From positions 7,148,922 through 7,212,921 of the forward strand of contig OX457028.1 of NCBI GenBank assembly GCA_949752745.1: 64,000 bases of DNA, given 5' to 3'. Each line of letters begins with the position of its first letter. Position 1 is the first letter of the stretch. The notes beneath the pieces were generated by a model. The model had not been told where the DNA came from. It saw nothing but the letters and a program-made list of their open reading frames with translations, and did not search any database. Made by a program: the position numbers and the translations under genes. Positions 33,551 to 46,210 of this stretch are shown here, one piece after another. This DNA is from Protula sp. h YS-2021. Lineage: Eukaryota; Annelida; Polychaeta; Sabellida; Serpulidae.

Positions 33551-34135
33551 TAATGTCCGAGACGATATGGTTATACACAGAGCATTATAAGAAGAATATG
33601 TGAGTCATAAACACACTTTAAGAGGCAAAACTGCCCCCCCCGCTCCCGAATGTGTTGAATTTTAGGATTTGCTTAGTTTATAATCTTAGAATATACAGGG
33701 TTTTGCCATCCTGGATTTTAACTGTGAAAGTATTGTTTTCTAGCCAGTTATTGACATGTATTGGCACAATGTAACGGTCGGTCGTGTCGTTAAATAAATC
33801 ATATAGGTAACCAGCCAACACATAATACATTAAGCTTATATTTATACCGTTATCGATTAAATATTATGCTTTTAATCCTTTGTGGTAATATTTTTTACTC
33901 TTCCGCAGTAATAATAAGTAACTTACAAGATTTTAAAATTTTATTCACTGTAACTTAATTACAGGGAATCTGAGTAATCGCGGATTTCATGAAATTACAA
34001 AAATTGCTGCAATGAGTTATTATTTTGTGATTTTGGGTATTTTTTAAGAAAATGTGATTTAGAATAAAACAATAGGTTAGCAGTAGCGATACAGTAAATG
34101 TCGTGGTTGAATCATGGTTCATTATCTAAATAATT

Positions 34136-34381
34136 TAACGGGTCCATGCATAAACTTGATAACTCCACTTATCAGGAAAATGCACTATCACCACCACGGT
34201 ATTTCTTGGCCTCTGTTCTATCACATATGTAAGTCTTACACTTCAAAACCGATTAGAAGTGGGCATTTTTTAGGAAAAGGCGATGGGAAAACCTATGTTT
34301 GTTACTAAAATTTCAAACTTTAAAAGCGTTTTTCTCCACTGCTGATAACTGCAGTTATCTGGTTTATGCATGAACCCCTTC
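34136..34381. mobile_element. MITE, family copy B
   Basis: Same family as 5355-5630: ends TAACGGGTCCATGCATAAAC and (complement) GAAGGGGTTCATGCATAAAC, flanked by AATT. About 30 bases of copy A are absent here. Confidence 0.75.
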
Positions 34382-34399
34382 AATTATATTAAATATTAA

Positions 34400-35440
34400 T
34401 CTGAAATAATCTCATTTTCATCATGAAAGAAAAGTTGCAGTTTTATAGTTTTAGCTCAATAGTTGAGCGCTGAACGTGGGCAAATTATTGCTTTGAAATT
34501 AAATTACTGTTTTCATGAATGGCAGTTAAAAGATTAATCACAATTTATATTTTGAATTTTTCCACCATTATCCACATTATCTAGGGATTTTTTTCCCCAG
34601 AGAAACTCCTGATTGTACATTGTCTATAAGAAATGTATAAAGTTACATAAATTCTCGCACAGAAGTGACTATTTTAGTCTGAACATCTGAACTCACGCTT
34701 AGTTAAGTGAAACTTTAACTTACACCTACTATATCAAGTTTCTTACGAACTAATAACGTTTAGATAATCTCAGTAAAATATGACAACTAATACATTAAAA
34801 GAGTTGCATATATGTAAGACAATTAAATGTTAATTATAGTTTCTAAAACATCTGGTGGAGGCATTACTTAGGAGTATACTAAATTGACTATAAATGATAT
34901 TTGATCAAGTTGTCTTTCAGTTTATAATTTTTGGAACAGTTAAACACTTTGAGTGCGCGTCCACTCACAATACCTCTCGTCGAGTGCTAAGACGTAAGAT
35001 TAATTAATTTTAAAATAAAGGTTGTGTGTTTTGAACTGGATTCTGGGACATGTGGAAGGTTCTGTGGTGAACCGCGAGTGTTTGAATCTAATACAAAGCA
35101 CGCCAGCCCAATGGCCCAATGGTCTATGATAGCACACAGCCGTGCCTTAGGTAACCAAAATAATACTGTCAGATATTTCCCTGTATATGACGCCGCCTGA
35201 GTGTTACAATATAACTTTCATTATGTAAAATAAGACATGATTCGTCCTAGAGCCATCGCCAGATTTACTTGGCTTACACCTATGACATCTGCATAGGTGG
35301 CGAACAAAGCTTTGTACGCGGTTAGATAAGGCAAAATTTACACTGTTTCTGTACACGGGAGTAAATTATCACTCTATGCCTGTTTAAGTGCATCTTAATG
35401 TTCTTTTTCTACATTTTGCAGTAGCAGCAGCTTTCATTTT
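34400..35440. other. intergenic, nothing recognised
   Basis: AT-rich. I looked for decayed counterparts of eRF3 exons 1-10 and found none. Confidence 0.4.
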
Positions 35441-35443
35441 CAG

Positions 35444-37531
35444 GACTCGGGTACTACTGTTTATTGAAGGGTAGGATTGGGTTCAATAAGGAAAGGGCAC
35501 ATATTAATTTTAATGCTCAAAAGCGAAAGCTCCTTCAATACTTTGGAATTGCGACATATTGCGTTTTTTTACTATTGCAAATAAGTTTTAAATTAAGTTC
35601 ACTTAAATTCACAAATTACAACTGTTTTCATTGTAAAATCCAATATCAGCATTTTCATTCATATCTCCTATAATCATTCATGTCGCCCGCCTAAAGTTTT
35701 TTAATGTAGCAATTATTACCAACAGATCGAGAAAAAATATTAGCGCTGTGGTGTGACACTGCGTTGCCTGAAAAAAACCCAAATCAGGCCAAACCATATC
35801 GACAGAAGGTAGGCTATAGCCATTGTTAAAGTTCTACAATAAAATGTGTATTTAAATCAGTCTAATAGCGACTTTCTGTGTGTTTTATCCATACTGTTCT
35901 GCTGGTTACATTTTGAATGAAAGTAAAATGGAAAGAAGCAACACAGTTTGAAACTGACATGTTATTATCAATGTGAATTTTACCAAACTGTTACAACACC
36001 TAGACTAGTCATTCTGAGCTACTTTGTCACTTTCATGCTTGTTATTTACGACATCATTTTAGAAATGTTCAGGACTCCATAAATAAATATACAAAGGCAA
36101 CTGGTTGTGTTACAGTTCCAGGTTTGTGCTCTGTTCCTTGGACAATCTGTGTTACACTGAAAGTTTATTTGATCCCCTGGTTTGTGTTTTCTTTCAAAAT
36201 GTAGTTGAAGTACTTTTAAATCTGAAGCCATTTGTAAAACTAAAATATACATCATCAGGTTCAATGAGTTGTTTGTGCCGGGATGATGGTTCAAATGCAG
36301 AATAAATACTGTTGACTACAGAATTCATATTGTAATTTGTACTTTATGCTGATACTGCAGTAACCCCTTGTATAGAGAGCAATAATATCTTTTGGGGGGA
36401 TTTATTTAGCATATGGTACTTCAGCGTTTCAGCATCACTTCAAATTCCATGTTCCGCTGCGTTTATCCCATGACAATATTACTGCTTCATTTATATTACA
36501 TTTTTGAAGTACAAATCAATCATCTGTGTTGTCATTCACCTTTACACTACTGCCGATAAAGAATAATAGAGAAGTAAGATAATATTCTCTAAACAAATGA
36601 AAAATATCATTCAAAGCAAAGACAAAGTGTAAAATATTTAATTAATAAATTCCACAGATATTACATAATATTCTCTTGTATCCATTATTTAAGATGAAAA
36701 CTTTAATGTTAATTTCTGTTATACAAGCTGATATGCTGTTGATAGAAGAGAAAAGAAAAGAGAAAAAACCTGACTCCAAATTACCAGAAAAGAGCAGACT
36801 GCCATCTTAGAGGCTGACACATCAGAACTAATTATATGCTTAGAAGAATCATATAAAGAAGTTTTAAAGAATTCGTGCCGCTTGGCCAGGTTTCTGCTTT
36901 ACAGCTAGGGTGCGTATTATTACTGCTACAAACTGTTTTCAACATTTGTAATGTGTTTGAAACTCTACCAACATCGTGATATGCTTCAAAAATTCGAGAA
37001 ATATATTTTTAACATTTTTTAAATCCTTATATTTTTTAATTTGTAGAACAATTAACAATTTGTCTTATTTATTTTATTTCAATTACTTGGAAGGATTAGC
37101 GTCTGGATAATATTTAGGCAGTTATTTTAACGATTCCTTCCAATAAAATTGCAGTGAAAGTAAAATAATCTCACATTTTTTTAAATTCAAAACAACTCTC
37201 CAATTACTGGTAAGTACAGCAAGTATTTAATGTCGTGTAGTTTAATTATTTTAAACAGTAACTTCTTATAATTGGAGGGGTTTGGGCAAAGTACTGATTT
37301 TAGCTCTTGATTAATTAAACAAGTTCTTTGGGTTAAAGGAATTAATAAAGATATGTTCCGAAAAAAATGATGCATTCAAAGGAGTGTTTCAACTGGTAAT
37401 GTAAGAGCATAATTAACAAGAGTGTGAGTTATAAGAAAATATATTATAAAACCCTACTGTTAAATTTTGTGTGATATTACATTTTAGGTTCAACCATCGC
37501 CTTCAGAAAGGTGCTGATAGTTTTTACATAA
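35444..37531 (+). pseudogene. unprocessed eRF3 pseudogene (exons 11-16)
   Basis: Six blocks match eRF3 exons in order with introns between them: 35444-35524 (exon 11), 35726-35808 (12), 36116-36179 (13), about 36495-36573 (14), about 36735-36890 (15) and 37488-37531 (16). Splice acceptors and several donors survive. The exon 13 copy still reads FVLCSLDNLCYTESLFDP. The exon 16 copy keeps 44 bases to a TAA, as in the parent. The exon 11 copy has a TGA, and the exon 14 copy has a deletion and stops. Introns show DNA-level duplication. It carries one copy of the exon 15 3' module, not five. Confidence 0.88.
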
Positions 37532-38011
37532 CCATTAATAGATGTAAAAACATTCACAAACACTTCTTATAATAAAGTAAAAAAACAACGGATAAATTGT
37601 CCAAGAATAAAGATGCTGGAACATGGCTCTTCTGCAGAAGATATATTGTAAAAAATAGACACCGTTTTAAGGCAGACTTTCGATTGAACTGGTTCAGACA
37701 GGCTTCTGTTTGGCTTCTGGCCAATCTTGCTTTTAAATAAAATTAAACTGAGATAAAAATTAACATTATATAAATAAAGCACATTGCCTAACTCCGTGTA
37801 TGTATCAAAACAACAGCTTTGAAATGTGTTCAATGTTTTACGCTGGTATCAATCCAGTCTGCCTGAAGAAATTGCTAAATTACAGATAATATTGTTTTCT
37901 GGCTTCGATCAATAGCTTACTTTAGTAAGGACTAAACTTTTTAGGCTGTGTCAGAAATTAATCCACTAAAGTTTCAAAATAATAACAGTCAAGCATTAAC
38001 ATACAGAGGTT

Positions 38012-38335
38012 CTAATAACTTGCAAAGCAAATTATTATTGTGCATAAATGCAATGTTTCTTGCGTTTTGCTCCAATTAAATTCATCTGCCAATTTTCGAA
38101 CACTTTTGCCATCGCTAACCTTGATTATTTTCGCTTTTTCCGCCTTTGAAAGTTCATTTCTCTTCCGCTTAACACCTCCCATTTAGATTTTTTCGGAGCG
38201 ATATCGTAGGTGTCCCTAATTGACGGGGTCGCTTAACGTACAAGTCAATGGGATTTTCGAAAGGGACTGACAGAAAGTGTCCCTAATGCACAGGTTCCTT
38301 AATAGACAGGTGTCCTTAGCACAGGTTTTACTATA
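38012..38335 (-). mobile_element. 5' end of a pogo/Tigger DNA transposon
   Basis: On the minus strand the terminus AGTAAAACCTGTGCTAAGGA leads through repeated GGACA phrases to an ATG at 38182. The 56-aa ORF ends at 38012 and contains KRKRNELSKAEKAKIIK and KSVRKLADEFNWS, the CENP-B/Tigger N-terminal helix-turn-helix. The rest of the transposase is missing. Confidence 0.72.
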
Positions 38336-38429
38336 TATTATTTGATTTAAAACGATTCCACATGTCTGATGAAAAGCCATAGAACGGGCTGGTTTTATTG
38401 ACTGCCACTGTAAAAAATCTCTAAAATAT

Positions 38430-39080
38430 CACTATGTTTATACCCCTGTGACATGAAGGATGCCGATAGCAGGAGGTCTACAGCTTTAATATATATTTGT
38501 TTATTCCCAATAGCTGTCAGATTTCTGTAATTCCACAAAATTGTAAGTTACCCATGTGAATACTTCTATACTGTGATTTAGGTCACACACAAATGGCGTA
38601 CAAACTGACCAGCGACCAAGATAGACAGCAGGAGGTGCTCATCTTTAGCATATATTTTCTCATGCCCCAAAGCATTCGGATTGTTCCATGAAAAACTAAG
38701 AAAAGTGCATTCCACAAGACTGGCTGTATGAAGGCGAACACAGGCAAACACGAAACAAAAACTATATGGCCCCCAAAGTCAGGTGGGTCACAAAAATATG
38801 ACAGAACACCCGTTCACTTTTCGGGTATAGCACTACGTAAGCACTCTATTTTCTTCATTGTAATAGGAAATGCAACATAAATTTGCTCACACACTAAAGC
38901 TTCCCATTAAAAACTGCGAAAAGTGGATTCCAAAGGATTTAATCTATGGAGGCAAAAATACAAGGACGGACGGAAAAACTATGACAGTCCGACGTCAGGT
39001 GGTTCGTAAAACAATTCTGCCGACCATCCCGTTCAATTTTCTTGAAAAGTACGATGAAACAACACTATTTTCTTCATGAC
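38430..39080 (+). repeat. diverged ~200-bp direct repeats
   Basis: Two or three units ending in CACTATTTTCTTCAT and sharing GTCAGGTGGNTC, CCCGTTCA and TTCCATGAAAA-type phrases. Origin unknown. Confidence 0.45.
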
Positions 39081-39954
39081 ATAATGATTACAAGTATCAA
39101 TATAAGTATTATAATTATATTTATGCATTGCATACATTGGTATAATTATTAATTATATGATTATTACAACAATTTATTGCACATTTTGTCAGCTATAAAA
39201 CAGGATTTGCTAATAACAGTGAAGTATGTGTTCAAGTGTCACAATTTTCTGATTCATTAGCACTGACTAATTCAAGGGCTTATCATATTTGTCATTAATT
39301 ACACTTTTCCATCTCTGCAAGACAGTTTCTACACGCCTAGTTTAAAATACGAATATTTACAAAGTCGAAAATTTAAGTATAATGATTTCTATTCTGTTAC
39401 TGTATGAAAGTTTTAGACAGGAGGCGCTTTTGATGTGTTTACACATAACAATTTTACAGGACCCACGGACGATCAAACAGCAGATGACTGAGTGTGCGGA
39501 ACATTTTTGTGTGTGTTGCACACCCGGTTGTACGTCTTTGTGACGTAACAAGAAGTAATACGGACTCTGCACTTATGTATATGGACAGATTTTGTGCGTT
39601 GGTGATTAACATGCTCTAAGTTTATTTGCATGGTAGAATTATCGCAAATAGTTAAATTGTTTCTATAGCCTTCTCAGTCTATTAAATTGTATTGGCACCA
39701 TATTACTTATGAAACGATTTCTCTTACCGACAGTGATTGCAGTCGTTCTAGCACTACAATATTTGAACTGGAAATGTAAGTATGAGAAAGTGCATTTTAA
39801 CCCATATCTCTCTTGAAATGTGTTGCTATATTCGTCCGCAGTATGCGTTCCATCGAGTTTGCAAACAAGATTGTCCAGAGACATTGTGGCCAGTTGAGAT
39901 CTAGTGAATCAAGTATCAATAGGCTTGTATCGTGGCAATCCAGCTTTGTACGAT

Positions 39955-40900
39955 TATTTTCTAAATGGTTCTCTATTGAAAAGCTACTTTTTTGGTGATC
40001 CGCTGAATAGCAGACGATCTAAATTGTGGAAGAAGATTCAGTTTGAAAATTGGCTACCGATAAATTAAAAGCTGCCCCCATTTGGTTAATTTTAGGTATA
40101 TCGCCATTTTTTTTTCAAAAAGAGTCATCCTAGGAAACATCTATGTAAAATTTGAAGCATTTTGAAAACTGATTACCAAAGAATTAAATGCCAATTTTTG
40201 TCGGATCACCAAAAAAAAAGTAATTTTTCAAGAAGCAACCGACCAGGGAACAATGTACAGAATTAAAAAGATATCCAATCCAAATTATGGCAGAAGAAGT
40301 ATTTTGCAAATTGACTACAAATAAATTCAGTAGATCGCAAAAAAGTAAGTATCAAAAGAGGTCTTTCTAGTAATCACCTTTGCAAAATTTGAAGACAAAC
40401 CGATCAAAATTGTGGGAGAAGAAGCATTTTGAAAATTGGCAACCGAAAATTTTTTAATGGCCTCCCATTTGGCCATTTCTTGGCAGATTATCACAAAAAG
40501 TAACTTTTCAAGAGTGGCGTACCTAGAGAACATTCATGCAAAATTGAAAGGAATTCGATCAAAACAGAGGCAGAACAAGTCTCCAGCAGGCGTGCAATCC
40601 CAGGATTTCATTTTTTCGGTGGCCAGCAAAACCTATACCCAGGTGCAGAACTACAACCTATATTCTTTTCCTATGCAAGGTTTCAATGGAATCCCTCGAG
40701 TAATTTATGAGATCTATCGCACAAAGGACATCATATACGAAATGTGGACAGACGTATTGACAAAAAGAACGGACGGACCCGGGGCGGCGGGGGACTGAAA
40801 AGCATTTTAAGTAAAAGTTCACGCGTACATACATATAATGGATACCTCTGTACTGATGTGATAAAACCAGCCCGACAAAGTCGGCTGGTCTGAAAAGTGA
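39955..40900 (-). repeat. minus-strand relative of the satellite with the same hairpin terminus
   Basis: Diverged monomers run on the minus strand from about 39955 to 40560. At 40860-40895 the complement ends in AGACCAGCCGAC...GTCGGGCTGGT followed by TTTACTTAAAATGCTT, as at 24102-24210. The shared edge suggests a mobile unit. Confidence 0.75.
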
Positions 40901-41829
40901 GCAAACTATAAATTTTACCGAACATTTTTCAAACAAATAGCCTTTTTACGAATGATTTTACGGGTTAAGCATTTTGCGGATATATCAATTCTTCAACAGA
41001 GATTCATGTCACTTTGAAGACCCGTCATAGATTTATTTCAATAGTTGACTGCTATATGATAATATAAAGTTTATGCTAGCACGTCGACAGCAATAAATAT
41101 TTAGAGTGATGCAATTTATTTATCATTTAAGTTACATGAGTGTTGTTCAAAACAATTCACAATACTGAGATGATCTCCCTGTCGTATCCACACATGAATC
41201 ATTCGGTGCGAAACAGCGAGCCACATAATGTATAAATAACAGACTAATAATAATATGTGATTCAAACAGCGTCTGTTTGTTGTAGGAGTTTGGTTAAAAA
41301 CCAGTTTAAAATGTTTTCGCAGTCATCGGAATTAGAACTCCAAGCAGATTTCAAGGGTTTGTTGTACTTATTATATAGAATATTATACTCTATAACGATT
41401 TGAAAGTAAAAATATTTTCATAGAAAAGAGGGCATTTCTTCGTGATCTGGCTGAGGCACGTTTGTATGTTTTTGTGTTACAATAGCTTTAGATCACGGGG
41501 CGGGCTCAAATTGTAACTGGGGTTATTTGATTGTATCTTGACTGTTTCTACGAACCCGCCCCCCCCCCTATTTCTTTCCTTTCTTTATTACTGAAACTCG
41601 AAGCCCATCACAGTATGAACCGAATCGTTAGTATAAGTAGCGCTTAAAAACAAGTATGCCCAAAAATGGCCAAGGCTTCAGTTCTAACATCTCTTAAAAG
41701 TATTACCTAAATAAGCTAGAATCTAAAGAAAAATCAAAGTGTTAGAACCAAGAATATCCATTGTAAGAATTCTGCCATTTTTTAATGCATGAAACTCATT
41801 TTCAAATGAGCTGTTAAGCATGTTATGTA

Positions 41830-41961
41830 TATGAGAATGCTTGACTTCGAGGTATTCTCTATTTTCATGGCCCTGTCTATTCATACCGAAGGCGTCAGCC
41901 CGAGGTGTGAATAGCCAGGGCCATGAAAATAGAGTTTACCGAGAGGGAAGGCATTCTCATA
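41830..41961. repeat. 132-bp imperfect palindrome (58-bp arms)
   Basis: Left arm 41830-41887 and right arm 41904-41961 pair with about 11 mismatches. The core CTCTATTTTCATGGCCCTG is perfect. The 16-base loop is GAAGGCGTCAGCCCGA. Probably a foldback MITE. Confidence 0.85.
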
Positions 41962-42193
41962 CTTAATGTCCATGTGCCAGACGAATTGGCCCCGCCTCCC
42001 CCGGCCTGTCACCCCCTATTGTTCTGCGATTAAGGTGACAAATAAAGAATAACAATCATGACAAGGTATAAAAAACTGAACGATCATTCATAGCAACCTA
42101 GTTAATGCAAGAGTCAACACGAGCTTTTTTTTTTTGGGGGGGGGGGCAAAACTAATATGAAGGACGATTCAGAAAATGATTTTTTTTACCCAG

Positions 42194-42368
42194 ATTCCTT
42201 CTGAATTGCAGAGGGAGTCTGAGAATTTTGACATTGGATTAGACATTGATGGATATATTCAAGTATATAATGTTAACGAGCCTGCCGGATCTATCGATAC
42301 CACAAGCATATTAAGACCGGATGCACATTACATAATTTTTGAAAATGAATTCCGGCATTAGCTACAAG
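42194..42368 (+). other. candidate exon upstream of the LRAT-like gene, with in-frame TAG
   Basis: A 55-codon open stretch follows acceptor TTTACCCAG and precedes donor CAAG|GTAATT. Phase 1 at the donor fits the acceptor at 43833. However a TAG at 42359-42361, three codons before the donor, interrupts the frame. It could be an untranslated or upstream-ORF exon, a nonsense mutation, a sequencing error or an unrelated exon. Domain not recognised. Confidence 0.4.
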
Positions 42369-42811
42369 GTAATTCATTTGAAAGCTTCTACTTTCTTCAG
42401 TTTAAGTTAATGTTACTCGTCGTAAAATTCTTTTGCTCTAGATTTAAAATCGAGAGAAAAAATCGATTAAGTGATCATTCTGACGTCTTTTTTTGAGGTC
42501 ACGACGTCTGTCGACGATTATTCAACGTACAAAATGAGATGCGTTTTGTCATTTTCGTCGCGACTAAATCTCGACGGGTGTCGAACGTCTGGGTTGATAT
42601 ATCATCAGCCCCCCTCCACCTACTCCAGTAGAAACTAAAGAATTCGTCAGATATTTAGGCATTAGAATATTTGTTAAGGAATATATGTTTTTAAGTTTAA
42701 ATAAATCTTTTTTTCAAGGCGAAGATTCTTGATGTTTGATTCCTGTTAAAATTCCATTTGATCAAGGACTATGTCTTTGTTTTCAATGAATCAATTTAAA
42801 CAGCAATGAAA

Positions 42812-42911
42812 ACAAAGTCACACCTTGCAGGGCATTCTCAAAAAGAATGACCTGTGTACCGGGTCGTTATTTTTGAGAATGCCCTGCCTCACAAAAGAGG
42901 TGCGACTTTGT
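42812..42911. repeat. 100-bp imperfect palindrome
   Basis: Arms include GCAGGGCATTCTCAAAAAGA and its near complement, extending outward to ACAAAGTC/GACTTTGT. It shares GGCATTCTCA with the palindrome at 41830. Confidence 0.8.
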
Positions 42912-43871
42912 GTGCCTCGTTCTTCAAAATAAGTCATCGGAGAAAACAAAAGAAGTGGACATTAAAATCCGGGTAATCTTGTCGATTGCAACAAGTAATT
43001 TTATGTACTGCACCTACGCAGTAAAAGATTTGATATAAATAATTGCAGCGAATGAAGCTCTTGCGAAAACTAACTGGATAATGAGCTGGCTTAAGACCAC
43101 ACGCGGCTCAAAAGCACTTCAAAAGCCAATGGGCGTTTTTTTTTCAAGTCGACATTCGCAAATAGTGACTGTAACAAAAGGCAATGAAAGACAGTTTAAA
43201 GTTAAAATTGGTGAATAATAGATGTACTACATGTGTGTAAAATGTCTACTTGTACCATATGAATGTGAAGATATGTTTGTATATGAATTTTGGTCTAATG
43301 CATAGCCTCCTGTATACAGAAGAGATATCTGTGAAATATTCAATCATAACTGTTAAAGCATTTTAAAAAATCGATGAGACATTCGCCACTTAAAAAAGTC
43401 ATTGAGGACGTGCTCTTCGAAATTGATAATAGTATTTTTCACTCTTTTGAAAACCAACTTTTGAACAATTCTGAAATTTTGTATTGAGGATTTCCGAAAA
43501 GCAATCGATTCTTTGCAAGTTCCGCTAAATTTGCGCGAGACCCTAAGAAAAACAGTAGCCTGCTAGCTGACCACTAGTGGAACAATCCTGTATGATATCA
43601 AAGCAACCTCCTCCTCCCCTTTCCCGTGTCGAAATTTAGAAGCAGTATCCCCCCCCCCCCCCCCAATGCAGTATACCCGTCGTCTGGTCTAAAAAAGTGA
43701 AGTGCACAAAAAATTGTGTGTTTCTATTACTTCGTAGTGTTTATTTATACATTTGTTTATACATTTATAGATATTTATTAAATCCACCAACCTTACAACT
43801 CGATCAGTCATGGTGCTTACTTTTATGTTTCAGATCCCCGCGACTGTGTAGCTGAACCTTCGAATGTTTTG

Positions 43872-44303
43872 ATGAGCCAGCCGAAAGATAGAAAACGCAT
43901 TAAATCTTTAGAAAACTTAAAGCCGGGAGATCACGTCACATACTTCAAAATGCCCTTTGAACGCCATGCTATAGTCTATAACATTGACCCTTACTTCCGC
44001 TTCGTTACAATAGTACGACTACTTTACAAAAGAAACGGTGATCTTCTTGAAACTCCTGAATTTGGATTAAAAAATATAGATATAAAGAAAGAATGTGGGA
44101 GTAGTCTCAGAAAAATTATATACCACGGACCATGCTATCCACAGGCCGAGATTGTTCAAAGGGCAGTCAGTGTCTTGAACAAAAAAGCACCCCCACCAAA
44201 CACGGATATTTCCAAATATTTCCCAGTATGGTGTTGTACAGGGCGATATAAAGGAAAAGTATTGGATAGGATCAACTTTAGGACTACGAATTACAGTTGT
44301 TAA
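43872..44303 (+). CDS. LRAT-like (NlpC/P60-fold) protein, catalytic Cys apparently replaced
   Basis: 143 residues from ATG 43872; the open frame extends upstream to an acceptor at 43833. LENLKPGDHV (13-22) and ERHAIVY (30-36) match the start of the LRAT domain, which contains the conserved catalytic His. EIVQRAVSVLNKK and FPVWCCTG match its C-terminal half. LRAT and HRASLS proteins are thiol acyltransferases or phospholipases whose nucleophile lies in an NCEHF motif. Here the aligned residues read ISKYF, so Cys appears to be Ser. It may be a pseudoenzyme, or the gene may be decaying. The family call rests on motif order, without alignment. Confidence 0.6.
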   Translation: MSQPKDRKRIKSLENLKPGDHVTYFKMPFERHAIVYNIDPYFRFVTIVRLLYKRNGDLLETPEFGLKNIDIKKECGSSLRKIIYHGPCYPQAEIVQRAVSVLNKKAPPPNTDISKYFPVWCCTGRYKGKVLDRINFRTTNYSC

Positions 44304-44548
44304 AACACGCTGGGATTCCTTTCGTATGTATATGTCCTTAAAAAGCCTCAAGGCGTAGGCTTCGTCTAATACAGAGAAGTTCGCACAAGTTAAGCTAAAA
44401 GCTGTTGGAAAATTATAATGTTGGATATGCCGACACGTTCCATGCCCATGGATAATGTGTTTATAATTCTGTTGTAATTTTCTCATGTTTGGTTAGTTTA
44501 ATATTTTATTGCTGCAGTTCTTAGACGCGGTCCTAACTGCATCTGCGT

Positions 44549-44554
44549 AATAAA
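44549..44554 (+). promoter_or_regulatory. polyadenylation signal of the LRAT-like gene
   Basis: AATAAA 246 bases after the stop codon, followed by a repeat array. Plausible 3' end of the transcript. Confidence 0.4.
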
Positions 44555-44574
44555 AACAATGACCAGTTGTATTT

Positions 44575-44905
44575 TTACAGCACGTTTATAGCGTTTACAG
44601 CACGTTTATAAAGCGCGTTTACAGTACGATTACAGCACGTTTACAGCATGTTTATAGCGAGTTTACATCACATTTATAGCACGTTTACAGCATGTTTACA
44701 GCACGTTTATAGCGAGTTTACATCACATTTATAACACGCTTACAGCACATTTATAGCGAGTTTACAGCACGTTTATAGCGCGTTTACAGCACGTGTACAG
44801 AACGTTTATGACACGTTTACAGCACGTCTATAGCGAGTTTACAGCGCGTTGAGAGCACGTTTACAGCACGTTTATAGCGCCTTTACATCGTTTACAGCGC
44901 GCTGA
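44575..44905 (+). repeat. GTTTACAGCAC minisatellite
   Basis: About 28 units of ~11 bases, variants of TTTACAGCACG and TTTATAGCGAG. Confidence 0.9.
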
Positions 44906-45930
44906 AAGCAAGTGCCTAGTCTTCAGTTCAAATGTTCGGTAGTTGGGAGTCGATGCAAAGTGGAATCAACACGTCAAAGAAACAACCGACTGTCTTTTTT
45001 TATACACAACTTCGTTAACTTTATTTATCTATCACATTCTATGCCAACATGAAACAACAAATATCTAGCAATAACTTAACACGATGTAGTTTTATCTCTC
45101 CCTCCCCCTCTTCTCCCACATCCACACACCAAAATGAATAACCCTGCTGTATACAAATAACCAGAACAGAAACCTGTACCTGGTCAGGATGAACTTAGTT
45201 ACCCAAAGAAACCATGAACAAATCACTTTTAAAGTTGTTCTTTTTTTTATTTATTTAACAACGTAGATGGGGTTGGAATAAAAAAATTTGGATTAAAATC
45301 GCTCTATTTCTAATCGTTTCCGAGATAACCGAGATGGTCCATCGCCAAATCTTACGTTCTTCTACTACACAACAACAAAAAGTGTTACTGCAAAGGGAGT
45401 TTGAGTCCAAAAACGAGATCAAATTATCTCTATCTCGAGCGGTTTCCTACATAACACCTTGTAACCTATATGTCAAAATTCATATCACGAAGTTATCCCT
45501 GATATTACTCTGTAAAAGGGGTGGAATCCGAAAATGAGGCCAAAATTTCTGTATGCTCTAGGGGTTTCAAAAATAACACAGGTCAGGTAACCGTTAGCTT
45601 TGAAAATGTAGGTCAAAGTTCAGATAACAAAGTCCAAATCTGTCTTTACTTTCTGTCTTAACCAGTCTCCATTTCTGTCTTTACTTTCTGTCTTAACCTA
45701 AAGTATGTGGAGTTTCCCAACAACCACTAGGCATGGTTTTATCAGGAAACAAGAAGATGTTCCAAAACAAAACAAAAAATAACGTGCATCTGAATAAAGA
45801 ACTTTCCCATAATTTGAATAAAGAACTATCCCACAATTCACCTTCATCCCCACAGGAACTATTACTTTTGCGAATTTGAAAGCATTTTTCTCAAGAACAC
45901 CTTTCAAGGTTTGGCAAAGAGGTACCTAAA
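44905..45930. other. intergenic, weak repeats only
   Basis: Contains two diverged units with CGTTTCCGAGATAACC-like phrases (45300-45600) and a duplicated CTTTACTTTCTGTCTTAACC near 45650. No exon seen on either strand. Confidence 0.4.
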
Positions 45931-45939
45931 TGTCAAAGC

Positions 45940-46210
45940 CGTTATTAACCAATTATATAACCACTAGACACGTTTTTCCCTTGGTATAACCATGCCATCA
46001 TTAATCAATAATATAACCACAGACGCGTTTTGCCTGGGTACTACCATGTCATTAACAATTCAATATGTAACCACCAGACACGTTTTTCCCTTGGTATAAG
46101 CATGCCATCATTAACCACAGACGTGTTTTGCCTTGGTATAACCATGTCATTAATAATCCAATATATAACCACAGACGCGTTTTTCCCTTTGTATAACCAT
46201 GACATAATCA
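45940..46210 (+). repeat. ~58-bp tandem repeat
   Basis: Four to five units with AACCACTAGACACG, TTTTTCCCTTGGTATAACCA and TGCCATCATTAA. Confidence 0.8.

Noticed and set aside
41311..41356. Candidate first exon for the LRAT-like gene (MFSQSSELELQADFK)
   Set aside because: Its only usable GT donor leaves phase 1, which puts a stop into the next candidate exon at 42194.
44067..44486. 139-aa minus-strand ORF
   Set aside because: Shadow of the LRAT-like plus-strand exon, which has the recognisable domain motifs.
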